Assembly (NCBI GenBank): GCA_023398375.1
Contig: JAEWSH010000042.1
Coordinates: 408,953 to 472,952, forward strand
DNA from: Bacillota bacterium
Lineage (GTDB): Bacteria; Bacillota; Clostridia; Lachnospirales; Lachnospiraceae
DNA length: 64,000 nucleotides
Direction: 5' to 3'
The notes beneath the pieces were generated by a model, which saw only the letters and a list, made by a program, of their open reading frames with translations, did no database searches and had not been told where the DNA came from. The position numbers were made by a program, and so were the translations under genes. Of this stretch, positions 8,564 through 16,859 are shown piece by piece; the stretch's first letter is position 1, and every line of letters starts with the position of its first letter.

Positions 8564-8700
8564 GTGTGAGAAGTAATTCTAAGCAGTAAAGATACTACGC
8601 TAAGAATTGCTATACTCACACAGGAAGAAGCCTCTTGCGAGTCTTCTTCTCCCTGGCTATTTATGCCGCATTGAGCGGCATGTCGGGAAGTATGAAAAAT
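8564..8700 (+). repeat. Structured intergenic repeat, family 2, copy A
   Basis: Three hairpins in a row. Hairpin 1: GTGTGAG (8564-8570) with CTCACAC (8615-8621), extended inside by AATTCT/AGAATT pairing. Hairpin 2: GAAGAAG (8624-8630) with CTTCTTC (8643-8649). Hairpin 3: ATGCCGC (8663-8669) with GCGGCAT (8675-8681). It ends in GGAAG near the start of the next gene. The same three-hairpin plan recurs near 21400, 56052 and 62385. It lies between the nif cluster and the FliD-like gene and may also serve as a barrier to read-through, although no U-tract is present. Confidence 0.8.
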
Positions 8701-8724
8701 AAAATCAGGCGGGAGATATGTGAT

Positions 8725-9516
8725 ATGAGAATAGGGTATAATAGGAATTCAGCCTTTGTAAAAGCAAGACTTTTATCAAGGGGAAAAACCAGTTTGGGAA
8801 CAAACAAGAACACTTTATCGGGGACAAAGAGCAGTAATGTAAGTTCACGCCTTCGATCAATAAGTGAAAAAATAGCATCTGCAAGTAAAAATGAAGAAGC
8901 CAGTACAAAACAGGTAAAGGCTGACTACACAGTCATGGAAAATGCGGCAGGTAGTCTGCAGGAGCATGCTGATAAATTATGGAAGACAGGTGATGATTCT
9001 CTATTTGACAAGGCAAAACCCATCAAAAAAGACAGTAATAAAGAAAAGGACATAGAAAATTCGACTCTACCAGAAGCAGAACTTGCAGCCAATAAAGAAA
9101 AAGTAGTAACAGAAATCAATTCCTTTATACAGGATTATAATACAATGGTAAGTAAGATGAATAGTATTGGTGGGACTATAAATAATCTCTATGTCAATCA
9201 TCTAAAAAAATATGCCGCACAAAATTTTACTGCTTTAAAGGAATTGGGAATTACACAGGCATCGGACGGGACACTGAGGATAGATCAGAAGACCTTGAAA
9301 GCAGCAGATATTGATCAAATGCAAAATGTATTTGGAACAAAGGACGGATTTGTCAGCAAGGTTGTTGAAAGAAGTAAAAATGTTGAGGCAAATGCTAAGA
9401 GTAATATTGCAGCACTCAATAAGAAAAGTTACATTTCAAGTTCAAATTATAATCGCTATGGAAATCTCTATGGTGATTATGGAAGTAACGGAAGCAGTTA
9501 TCATACAAGAGCATAA
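8725..9516 (+). CDS. FliD-like (flagellar cap C-terminal domain) protein without flagellar context
   Basis: 263 residues from the ATG at 8725 (GGGAG 9 bases upstream); the frame opens earlier, but only through the repeat element. The segment INSFIQDYNTMVSKMN and the later LKELGITQASDGTLRIDQ resemble the C-terminal domain of the flagellar hook-associated protein FliD, followed by VFGTKDGFVSKVVERS. The N-terminus is rich in Ser, Lys and Asn, and the C-terminus is a Tyr/Ser/Gly/Asn-rich tail. There is no signal peptide or membrane helix. At 263 residues it is about half of a normal FliD and no flagellar gene is nearby. Possibly a secreted or cytoplasmic FliD relative; the function is unknown. 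Confidence 0.6.
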   Translation: MRIGYNRNSAFVKARLLSRGKTSLGTNKNTLSGTKSSNVSSRLRSISEKIASASKNEEASTKQVKADYTVMENAAGSLQEHADKLWKTGDDSLFDKAKPIKKDSNKEKDIENSTLPEAELAANKEKVVTEINSFIQDYNTMVSKMNSIGGTINNLYVNHLKKYAAQNFTALKELGITQASDGTLRIDQKTLKAADIDQMQNVFGTKDGFVSKVVERSKNVEANAKSNIAALNKKSYISSSNYNRYGNLYGDYGSNGSSYHTRA

Positions 9517-9681
9517 CAGGCAGATAAGGTGAAAACATAAAGTTAAAATTTAATAAAATAATGCATTGCAATTTATGTACTTTTATGGTCAAATTAACGT
9601 ATGGGTTTTTAAGGAAATCCTTTAATGGGGTTATGTGATGCCATTTGGGAAAATATTAATTTAAGAAGGAGTACGAATTGC

Positions 9682-10782
9682 ATGAAGAAAAAGTCATTAT
9701 TGCTTCTTGTATCGATGGCAATGGTAATAGCATTGGCTGGTTGTGGAAAAAAAGAAGTGAAAGTTACAGAACAGACAGTTGAAACCGTGAATCCATTTGA
9801 AGAGGAAACGAAAGAGCCGGCAGAAGCGGAGGCAGCAGACGATGTTGTTCCAGAAGGAATGTATCGAAGTGAATTAACCAATGAACTGCTGGATGAAAGT
9901 CTTAAAAGCCAAAGACCGATTGCGGCTATGGTCGACAATGAATCATTGGCACTTCCGCATTATGGTTTAGCAGATGCGGACATTGTATATGAGATGATGA
10001 ATAGTACACAAAACGGTAGAATTACCAGACTAATGGTACTGGTGAAAGATTGGGAAAAGATTGAACAATTAGGAAGTATACGTAGTGTGAGACCGACTAA
10101 TATTCTGTTAGCAGCAGAATGGAATGCGGTTATCTGCCATGACGGTGGACCTTTCTATATAGATCCTTATATGGCAAATGATTATGCGGCACATTTCAGC
10201 GGTACATTTTCCAGAGTAAACAATGGAAAATCCAGAGAATATACGGAGTATATCCTGCCGGGAGATCTGGATAAGAATTTTAAAAATTCTAAATACAGCA
10301 AAGAATATGATCAATATTATCCGGGAACACATTATCAATTTGCAACGGAATCCAATCCGGTTGACCTGGGAAAGAATAGTGATGCAATAGATGCTGCTAA
10401 GGTAGAACTTCCATTTGAGCATAATGGTTCTAACTTACAGTATAATAAAGATACAAAGACATATGACTATTATGAGTATGGAAAACCACATTTAGACGGA
10501 GAAGATAAAGAACAATTAACATTTAAGAATCTTTTGATCCAGCGTTGTACATACCATCAATATGATGAACATGGATATATGATTTTCAATTGTCTGACAG
10601 CAGATGAAAAAGGCTACTATATTACGGAAGGTAAGGCAATTCCTGTAACATGGAACAAGCTAGGTGATACAGCTGTCACCAAATATTATGATTCAGAAGG
10701 CAATGAAATTACTATTAATACAGGTAAGACTTACATTGCACTTGTTCCGGATGATAACTGGGAAGAGTTAGTAATGGAATAA
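9682..10782 (+). CDS. DUF3048 (YerB-like) lipoprotein
   Basis: 366 residues from the ATG at 9682, with AAGAAGGAG upstream. The N-terminal signal ends in the lipobox ALAGC, so it should be lipid-anchored outside the membrane. An acidic linker follows (EEETKEPAEAEAADD), then the DUF3048 core with RPIAAMVDNESLALPHYGLADADIVYE, RLMVLV, IRSVRPTNI and, near the end, GKTYIALVP. This family, which includes Bacillus YerB, is common in Gram-positive bacteria; its biochemical role is not established. A strong terminator follows at 10831-10866. A family 4 repeat begins at the stop codon. Confidence 0.88.
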   Translation: MKKKSLLLLVSMAMVIALAGCGKKEVKVTEQTVETVNPFEEETKEPAEAEAADDVVPEGMYRSELTNELLDESLKSQRPIAAMVDNESLALPHYGLADADIVYEMMNSTQNGRITRLMVLVKDWEKIEQLGSIRSVRPTNILLAAEWNAVICHDGGPFYIDPYMANDYAAHFSGTFSRVNNGKSREYTEYILPGDLDKNFKNSKYSKEYDQYYPGTHYQFATESNPVDLGKNSDAIDAAKVELPFEHNGSNLQYNKDTKTYDYYEYGKPHLDGEDKEQLTFKNLLIQRCTYHQYDEHGYMIFNCLTADEKGYYITEGKAIPVTWNKLGDTAVTKYYDSEGNEITINTGKTYIALVPDDNWEELVME

Positions 10783-10830
10783 TTTCTGTCCATAACTGTT
10801 ATTATAAAACCGTAAGGCTAATAATATTTA
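10780..10830 (+). repeat. Intergenic repeat, family 4, copy 1
   Basis: From the TAA of the DUF3048 gene, TAATTTCTGTCCAT, CTGTTATTATAAA and CCGTAAGGCTAAT match 49919-49970 (TAATTTCTGTGCAT, CTGTTACTATTAA, CCGTAGGCTGAT) with a few substitutions and small indels. The longer upstream hairpin of the 49.9 kb copy is absent here. Note that the repeat supplies the stop codon. Confidence 0.6.
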
Positions 10831-10868
10831 CCCCTGCAATCTTAAGTACTAGGATTGCAGGGGGATTT
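10831..10868 (+). terminator. Rho-independent terminator after the DUF3048 lipoprotein gene
   Basis: CCCCTGCAATC (10831-10841) pairs perfectly with GATTGCAGGGG (10853-10863), 11 base pairs with an 11-base loop, followed by a short T-rich run. Confidence 0.85.
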
Positions 10869-10871
10869 TAA

Positions 10872-10975
10872 TTCATGGCAAGTGAATCGGCTTGCCGATT
10901 CATCTTGTTTACGCGAGTAACGAGCCAAATACAAGCAGGTATGCATTTGACGACTGCCGATTCATCTTGTTTGTC
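10872..10975 (+). repeat. Structured intergenic repeat, family 3, copy 1 (rearranged)
   Basis: Begins with the hairpin module CAAGTGAATCGGC/GCCGATTCATCTTG (10879-10907), then TTTACGCGAGTAACGAGCC, a CAAAT...ATTTG stem and GACTGCC joined directly to a second GATTCATCTTG. Compared with 59413-59540, the central part between two TGCC motifs is missing, as if deleted between short repeats. The AraC-type gene on the other strand takes its last codons and its TGA stop from this repeat. Confidence 0.75.
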
Positions 10976-11804
10976 GAATTTCACCTGGAGTACATTGAAA
11001 ACGTTCCCGAAATATCTTCCGGAAGAGCTTATAGTTATGGAATCCATGTTTCTCTAAGATTTCATAAAGAGGGGTTCGGCTATGAAGCAGATCTTTATAA
11101 ATATGGGCAAGCCTAATTTCATTTAAATATTCAAGATACGTCTGTCCCATGTATTGCTTAAAAATACGACAGAAGTATTGTGGCTGTAATTTTGCAAAAT
11201 CAGCTATTTCCGGAATAGAAATTGGACGGTTATAGTTTTCTAAGGTATAAGCAAGGACAGGTTCAAGACGTGTCAGGAATAAGCTGCTTTGCTGCTTTTG
11301 CCCCGTTCCGAGCGTGACGCGGAAGTTATGGTATAGTTGAAAAAGAAGTTCAAAAAGAAGACTGCTGAAATGCAGATTTCCGGCTTCTGGATTTACCGTT
11401 TCAATCACTTCCATATCCTTTAATATTTTTTTTATTTGTACCAGTTTGGTCAGATAACGTTCATCCCGGGAATAGATATCAAAATCGAAATAGTAAGTAT
11501 CATAGTCTGGCATATAGTGTCTTAAAAACTGAGAAGGTATCTGAATCAAAATAGCAGTATTGCCATTCGGACTATGGGTAGAATGAACAACGCGTGAGTT
11601 GATTAAAATAATATCATCATCGTAGAGTTCTATTAGCTGGTCACCCATCTTAACATTCAGGTTACCTGAAGTAACGTAAATGATTTCGAGTGAATTATGC
11701 CAATGAGTGGAAACAAAACTACTTTTATCATGAAACAGTTTAAAATAAACATCCAGATACTCGTTGGGAAAAATAATTTCGTGTGGAATACTTTGGTTAT
11801 TCAT
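10962..11804 (-). CDS. AraC-family transcriptional regulator
   Basis: 280 residues using the ATG at 11804, which has GGGAG 5 bases upstream; an ATG four codons earlier lacks a ribosome site. An N-terminal cupin-like sensing region (STHWHNSLEIIYVTSGNLNVKMGDQ, LYDDDIILINSRVVHS) typical of sugar-responsive AraC proteins is followed by a C-terminal pair of helix-turn-helix motifs (ISIPEIADFAKLQPQYFCRIFKQYMGQTYLEYLNEIRL, then LEKHGFHNYKLFRKIFRERFQCTPGEIR). It is divergent from the GH42 beta-galactosidase at 12000, which it probably activates in response to a galactoside. Its last codons lie in a family 3 repeat, so the extreme C-terminus was probably reshaped by that element. Confidence 0.92.
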   Translation of the reverse strand: MNNQSIPHEIIFPNEYLDVYFKLFHDKSSFVSTHWHNSLEIIYVTSGNLNVKMGDQLIELYDDDIILINSRVVHSTHSPNGNTAILIQIPSQFLRHYMPDYDTYYFDFDIYSRDERYLTKLVQIKKILKDMEVIETVNPEAGNLHFSSLLFELLFQLYHNFRVTLGTGQKQQSSLFLTRLEPVLAYTLENYNRPISIPEIADFAKLQPQYFCRIFKQYMGQTYLEYLNEIRLAHIYKDLLHSRTPLYEILEKHGFHNYKLFRKIFRERFQCTPGEIRQTR

Positions 11805-11999
11805 ACATGCTCCCATTGTGTTCGTAAAATAGATAATATTGACCTATAAATTAAATAATATAATAACTTTATTAGTCGGAATTATAATGATAAAATTATT
11901 ATAACATAATTTTGTTACAATATTTACTTACGAATAAGAAGATTGTTATTTAAATGAAAGGAAAAGTTGCTGATTTAGTAACAAAGAGTAAGAAGGACA

Positions 12000-14009
12000 A
12001 TGAATAATTTTAATTTGTTATTTGGTGTTGCGTATTATCCGGAATATATGCCTTATGACCGGATTGAAAAAGATATCTGCATGATGAAAGAAGCAGGTAT
12101 GAACGTCATTCGCATTGCAGAGTCTACCTGGAGTACATTGGAACCGCAGGAGGGCGTATTTGATTTTTCCTATATTGACCGCGTTCTGACTATTGCAAAT
12201 CGTGAAAGTATAGACGTTATCATAGGTACGCCGACCTATGCGATTCCATCATGGCTTGCAAAGAAGGACTGTAATATTATGGTTACGACAAAAATGGGAA
12301 AGAAGTGCTACGGGGCACGTCAGATTATGGATATAACAAATGTTACATTTCGCAAATATGCGGAACGTGTTATTTGTAAATTGTTGGAACACACTGCAGC
12401 AGTCAAAAACGTAATAGGATTTCAAATTGACAATGAAACCAAACATTATGGAACCAGTGGTGATGACGTGCAGGTCCTATTTAAAACCTATTTGAAAAAA
12501 AAGTTTAAGACGACAGAGAATTTGAATGTAGCATTCGGGTTGGCATATTGGAGCAATTCCATTCATTCATGGGATGATCTGCCGGATATGCGGGGCTGTA
12601 TCAATGGTGGACTGGCAAGTGAATTTGAGAAGTTTCAAAGAGCTCTGGCAACAGAGTATCTCATGTGGCAATCTGCTATTGTAAAAAGATATCAGAGAGA
12701 TGACCAGTTCATAACACATAATTTTGATTTTGAATGGAAAAAATTCGGTGCAGATATCGCACAGGATGGGTATTCTTATGGTGTACAGCCGGATATCAAT
12801 CACTATGAAGCTTCTGCCGCAGTGACAATAGCCGGAACCGATATCTATCACCCAACGCAGGATAATCTGACCGGTGCGGAGATTGCTTTTGGCGGAGATT
12901 CCATACGAAGTCTGAAGCAAAATAATTATTATGTACTGGAGTGTCAGGCACAGGCCTTTAAGTATTGGACACCGTATCCAGGTCAGTTGCGACAACAGGC
13001 GTATAGTCATCTGGCAAGTGGAGCGGAAAGTGTTATGTACTGGAACTGGCATTCTATCCATTCCGGCTATGAGACTTATTGGAAAGGACTATTGAGTCAT
13101 GATCTGGATAGGAATCCAGCCTATGAGGAAGCATGTAGGATCGGAGCCGAATGGAAGAAAATAGGCAGTCATTTATTGCACCTTCAGAAAGAAAACAAAG
13201 TTGCATTGGTGGTAGATAATCTGTCATTAACAGCCTTTCAATGGTTCCCTATAGATAAAGACCTAAGTTATAATGATGTGGTACGTTGGGCTTATGATTC
13301 GCTTTATGAGATGAATATAGAATGTGATGTGATAGATATTAATGCGCTGGATATCAATAAATATGACATGATTATCACGCCTGCATTATATGCAGTCACA
13401 GAAGAAAAATTATATATGCTGCAACAGTTTGTAAAGCGTGGAGGTGTATTGGTGAGTACTTTTAAATCGTTTGTCGCTGACGAATATCTTAAGGTATATC
13501 ATAAAAAGCAGCCACATATTTTATATGATTGTTTTGGAATCAACTATAACCAGTTCACGGAACCGGGAACCACTAAGCTGAATGGATATCCGGTGACTTA
13601 TTGGGCTGAGCTGATAAAATCGGAAGGTGCCAAGGTAATTGCTTCTTATGATCACAAGTATTGGAACCAATATGCAGCAATAACCGAAAACCAATATGGA
13701 CAAGGAATGGCTTATTATGTCGCTTGTTATACGGACAAAGAGGTGTTGAAGACAGTATATCAAAGTGCACTTATGCATACATCTTTGAAAACAGGATATC
13801 CGGATATATGCTGGCCGATAACGATACGAAGCGGTCGCAATAACGAAGGAAAATTGCTTCACTATATCTTTCATTATAGTGAGGAGAGCGGAGTGATAAA
13901 ATGTCCATATGACATGGTACGGGAGTTATTAACAGGAACGGTCTATAGAAAAGGGGAGACCATATCTTTATGTGATTGGGATATTAAGATTCTGATGGAG
14001 GACTATTAA
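12000..14009 (+). CDS. Beta-galactosidase, glycoside hydrolase family 42
   Basis: 669 residues; hydrolyses terminal beta-galactosides, probably in the cytoplasm because no signal peptide is present. FGVAYYPEYMPYDRIEKDICMMKEAGMNVIRIAESTWSTLEP is the typical GH42 opening. The acid/base is Glu146 in QIDNETKHYG and the nucleophile Glu314 in YYVLECQAQAFKYWTP, both intact. The middle domain (VALVVDNLS, DMIITPALYAV, VKRGGVLVSTF) is the trimerisation domain. Length is normal for the family. The ribosome site AAGGA is rather close to the ATG. Divergent from an AraC regulator, suggesting substrate-induced expression; a terminator follows. Confidence 0.93.
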   Translation: MNNFNLLFGVAYYPEYMPYDRIEKDICMMKEAGMNVIRIAESTWSTLEPQEGVFDFSYIDRVLTIANRESIDVIIGTPTYAIPSWLAKKDCNIMVTTKMGKKCYGARQIMDITNVTFRKYAERVICKLLEHTAAVKNVIGFQIDNETKHYGTSGDDVQVLFKTYLKKKFKTTENLNVAFGLAYWSNSIHSWDDLPDMRGCINGGLASEFEKFQRALATEYLMWQSAIVKRYQRDDQFITHNFDFEWKKFGADIAQDGYSYGVQPDINHYEASAAVTIAGTDIYHPTQDNLTGAEIAFGGDSIRSLKQNNYYVLECQAQAFKYWTPYPGQLRQQAYSHLASGAESVMYWNWHSIHSGYETYWKGLLSHDLDRNPAYEEACRIGAEWKKIGSHLLHLQKENKVALVVDNLSLTAFQWFPIDKDLSYNDVVRWAYDSLYEMNIECDVIDINALDINKYDMIITPALYAVTEEKLYMLQQFVKRGGVLVSTFKSFVADEYLKVYHKKQPHILYDCFGINYNQFTEPGTTKLNGYPVTYWAELIKSEGAKVIASYDHKYWNQYAAITENQYGQGMAYYVACYTDKEVLKTVYQSALMHTSLKTGYPDICWPITIRSGRNNEGKLLHYIFHYSEESGVIKCPYDMVRELLTGTVYRKGETISLCDWDIKILMEDY

Positions 14010-14075
14010 TATGATTTTTGATTATGTAGCTGACGAAGATAGGTGTGTACTATAAATTATATATAGTTGCCATAA

Positions 14076-14110
14076 AGCAGTACTGGATTTGAAATCTGGT
14101 GCTGTTTTTC
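14076..14110 (+). terminator. Terminator after the GH42 gene
   Basis: AGCAGTACTGGATTT (14076-14090) can pair with AAATCTGGTGCTGTT (14092-14106) using several G:U pairs, followed by TTTC. The stem is long but wobble-rich. The rest of the 14010-14278 gap shows only a 14-codon frame with a GGAGG upstream and an 8-base inverted repeat (AATACCAT 14237-14244, ATGGTATT 14263-14270) just before the next gene. Confidence 0.65.
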
Positions 14111-14278
14111 GTTTTTGGCGTAGAAATATAGTATCATTTAAATTATAATAGAAGAAAAAAGCTTGTAAATTAATATCATTGGGGTTGTTCTATTACTTCT
14201 GATGTTGAATAATATGAATGGTAAGCATCCTGCAGAAATACCATTAGATCAGCGTTTGTTTTATGGTATTATGGTAAC

Positions 14279-16738
14279 ATGTTAGATGATAAATGCAAAG
14301 CAGATAGATGGTTAGGTGATGGTTTGAATGTGAATTATTTATTGAGTGTGGTACTGCTTATATCGGCACTGGTGTTACTATATATTGGATTTTTTTCATG
14401 GAACAAGGGAAAATTATATATTTTCCTTTGTTTGTTAACAGTGTCTATTTATGAATTTGGCTATGCATTTGAAATACTTTATGACAATCTGGAATGGGTA
14501 AAGTTCTGGATAAAAATAGAATACCTTGGAATTGTTTTTTTACCTTCGGCCTGGCTGGTTTTTGCACTGAATTTTACAGGATATAAGGAAAAAATAAACA
14601 AGCGTACGATTGGGATGCTGTTCATTTTTCCAGTTATTATATTATTAATGAATTATACAAATGATTTCCATCATTTGTTTTATATAGATTTATCTATGAA
14701 TTATGATGGGTTATTTCCAATTGTTGAAATCGTAAAAGGACCGTGGTACTGGATTAATATTATTTATACGTATAGTCTTATGTTAATGGGTTTTTCTATT
14801 CTTGCTTCTGCTTATTTCAAATCGGTAGCGGTTGTAAGAAAACAAATATTGTTAATTATGATTGGATGGGTTATTCCATGGGTATCAGATATTATATATT
14901 CTTTGGAGATTCTGCGGTTCAAAATTGATTTATGTCCGCTTACATTTACACTTTCAGGAATTATAATCAGTTATGCAATATGGAATTTCAAACTGATAAG
15001 ACTGACACCTATCGCAAGTGAAATAGTCTTTTCTAATATGACAGATGGCGTGATTATTTTAGATTCGGAAAATAATATTGTCAATTTTAATTGTTCGGCA
15101 CAAAGTATCATCACTGCTTTACAAAATGAGAAAGTTGATACAAAAGAGATAGAAGAACTATTTGCGGACTATAAAGAAGTATTGAATTTACTTCATGGAA
15201 ACACAGATAAAGAAAACTTGATTGCAATTAAAAATAATGAAAACATAAGATATTATAAAGCAAATGTTAATATCATACATAAAAAAAATGGAAAAATCAA
15301 AGGGAAAATATTAACCTTTAATGATGTTACCGAAATCGAACAAAATAGAAAAAAACTGGCAGAAAATTTAAATTTTCTGCAGACATTTATTGATGCCATT
15401 CCGAACCCTATTTATTCAAAAGACGAGAACGGTGTATATAATCATTGCAATATCGCTTTTACAGAATTTTTAGGGATAAAAAAGGATGAAGTAATTGGGA
15501 GTACGGCAAATGAAATATTTGAAAAAGAATTGGCTGACACATACGTTAAATTTGATAAGTATCTGGCAGAGCAAAGAAAAGCTCAGGTCTATGAATCAAA
15601 AATGAAGTATAAAGACGGCACGCACCGTGATGTCATTTTCAGTAAATCCATGATAACGGATGAACAGGGAAACAGTAAGGGGATCGCGGGTGTTGTGGTA
15701 GATATTTCTGAACAAAAAAAGAATGAAGAAAAAATAAATAAGCTTTTAAAGTTGAAAGAGGCAATGATTAAGATTGGGTATTCTATCAATGAGATATCAA
15801 ATATAGAGGATTTACTTCAGTTGATCCTAAATGAGGTAATAAGCTGTATTGATGACAGAAGCAGTGGGTCAGTATTACTGATAGATAAGGATAATATGCT
15901 AAAGATTCCTGTGGCAAGAGGTTATAGAATGGAAGATACAAAGAAATTCTGCATATCACTGGAAGAACATCTGGAATGGTTTAATAAGGGGGAAAAAATT
16001 GATAGAACGGTCATACTGAATGGCATTGATAAATCAGGCAGTGTTAATATGCTTGACACAATAGAAGGAATACAAATAAAGTCATCTATTTGTGCACCAG
16101 TCATTATAGAGGGTGATTTATTTGGATTTATTAATATAGATAGTGAATACGATGATATCTTTAATCAGCTGGAAGTAGAGCTGATGGAATATATGAGGAA
16201 CCAGGCAGCTAATGCAATTGCAAAACACAGACTTTATGAAGAAATCCTGCATTTGTCGAGATATGATAAGTTAACGAATGTATATAATAGAAGTTATTTT
16301 GAACAACTATTTCAGAATGGTATCTATAATACAGAAGAAAAATCAGAATTCTTAATTGCGATATTTGATGTAAATGGATTAAAGCTGGTTAATGATAGCT
16401 TTGGTCACCTGGCTGGCGACGAACTAATTAAAAAATTTGCCGAAGGATTGTACCATTTATCCAAGAGCGGAGATATTATAGCCAGATTTGGAGGAGATGA
16501 ATTTGTAGGAGTTTTTTATCATGAAGATTATGATAGCCTGATTTGCAGGCTGCGATTATTCATTCAATATTTGGATGAAAATCCGATATTGTTTGATGAT
16601 AAGAAAATTATTTGTAAATTTAGTTATGGTATCGTTCGTTTTCCGGAAGAGGCAAAAAAACTGAATGATTTAATCAGGATTGCTGACGAACGGATGTATC
16701 AATATAAGCGAATCACTAAGTGTAATGAAATAAGATGA
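14279..16738 (+). CDS. Membrane diguanylate cyclase with 7TM, PAS, GAF and GGDEF domains
   Basis: 819 residues. Residues from about 18 to 240 form seven or so membrane helices of the histidine-kinase N-terminal 7TM type; a PAS region follows (MTDGVIILDSENNIVNFN), then a second PAS (LQTFIDAIPNPIYSKDENG), a GAF domain (LLQLILNEVISCIDDRSSGSVLLID) and a C-terminal GGDEF domain with LTNVYNRSYF and RFGGDEFVG. The GGDEF signature is intact, so it should make cyclic di-GMP from GTP. Five residues upstream there is KSGD rather than RxxD, so the inhibitory I-site looks absent. The first ATG has no clear ribosome site; a GTG at 14330 preceded by AGGTGA is a plausible alternative start. Confidence 0.88.
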   Translation: MLDDKCKADRWLGDGLNVNYLLSVVLLISALVLLYIGFFSWNKGKLYIFLCLLTVSIYEFGYAFEILYDNLEWVKFWIKIEYLGIVFLPSAWLVFALNFTGYKEKINKRTIGMLFIFPVIILLMNYTNDFHHLFYIDLSMNYDGLFPIVEIVKGPWYWINIIYTYSLMLMGFSILASAYFKSVAVVRKQILLIMIGWVIPWVSDIIYSLEILRFKIDLCPLTFTLSGIIISYAIWNFKLIRLTPIASEIVFSNMTDGVIILDSENNIVNFNCSAQSIITALQNEKVDTKEIEELFADYKEVLNLLHGNTDKENLIAIKNNENIRYYKANVNIIHKKNGKIKGKILTFNDVTEIEQNRKKLAENLNFLQTFIDAIPNPIYSKDENGVYNHCNIAFTEFLGIKKDEVIGSTANEIFEKELADTYVKFDKYLAEQRKAQVYESKMKYKDGTHRDVIFSKSMITDEQGNSKGIAGVVVDISEQKKNEEKINKLLKLKEAMIKIGYSINEISNIEDLLQLILNEVISCIDDRSSGSVLLIDKDNMLKIPVARGYRMEDTKKFCISLEEHLEWFNKGEKIDRTVILNGIDKSGSVNMLDTIEGIQIKSSICAPVIIEGDLFGFINIDSEYDDIFNQLEVELMEYMRNQAANAIAKHRLYEEILHLSRYDKLTNVYNRSYFEQLFQNGIYNTEEKSEFLIAIFDVNGLKLVNDSFGHLAGDELIKKFAEGLYHLSKSGDIIARFGGDEFVGVFYHEDYDSLICRLRLFIQYLDENPILFDDKKIICKFSYGIVRFPEEAKKLNDLIRIADERMYQYKRITKCNEIR

Positions 16739-16773
16739 ATTGTTACTATTCGGTATCTAAAACTGCTAGAAAC

Positions 16774-16797
16774 AAAGTATATGTTGTGCTATACTTT
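16774..16797. promoter_or_regulatory. Perfect inverted repeat upstream of the agr-like regulator gene
   Basis: AAAGTATA (16774-16781) and TATACTTT (16790-16797) form a perfect 8+8 inverted repeat with an 8-base spacer, 63 bases before the response regulator start. TATACT could also be a -10 box, although no good -35 is seen. It could be an operator or a weak terminator of the GGDEF gene. Confidence 0.4.
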
Positions 16798-16859
16798 AGA
16801 CTTAGGAAAATGGCTATGTTGCTTGCAAGGAATGACATTAAAGCGGGTAGGGAATACGA

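Noticed and set aside
8490..8700. Insertion sequence or transposon remnant downstream of the nif cluster
   Set aside because: No transposase fragment or long terminal inverted repeats; the structure matches a short hairpin repeat family instead.
8635..8724. Extended start of the FliD-like gene
   Set aside because: The extension is translated repeat hairpins; GGGAG before 8725 supports the shorter form.
10875..11116. Short + strand reading frames opposite the AraC gene
   Set aside because: They lie in a repeat and antisense to a clear AraC gene, with no ribosome site or recognisable product.
14011..14055. 14-codon frame after the GH42 gene with a GGAGG upstream
   Set aside because: Too short and without recognisable sequence; possibly the remnant of a lost operon gene, but this cannot be supported.
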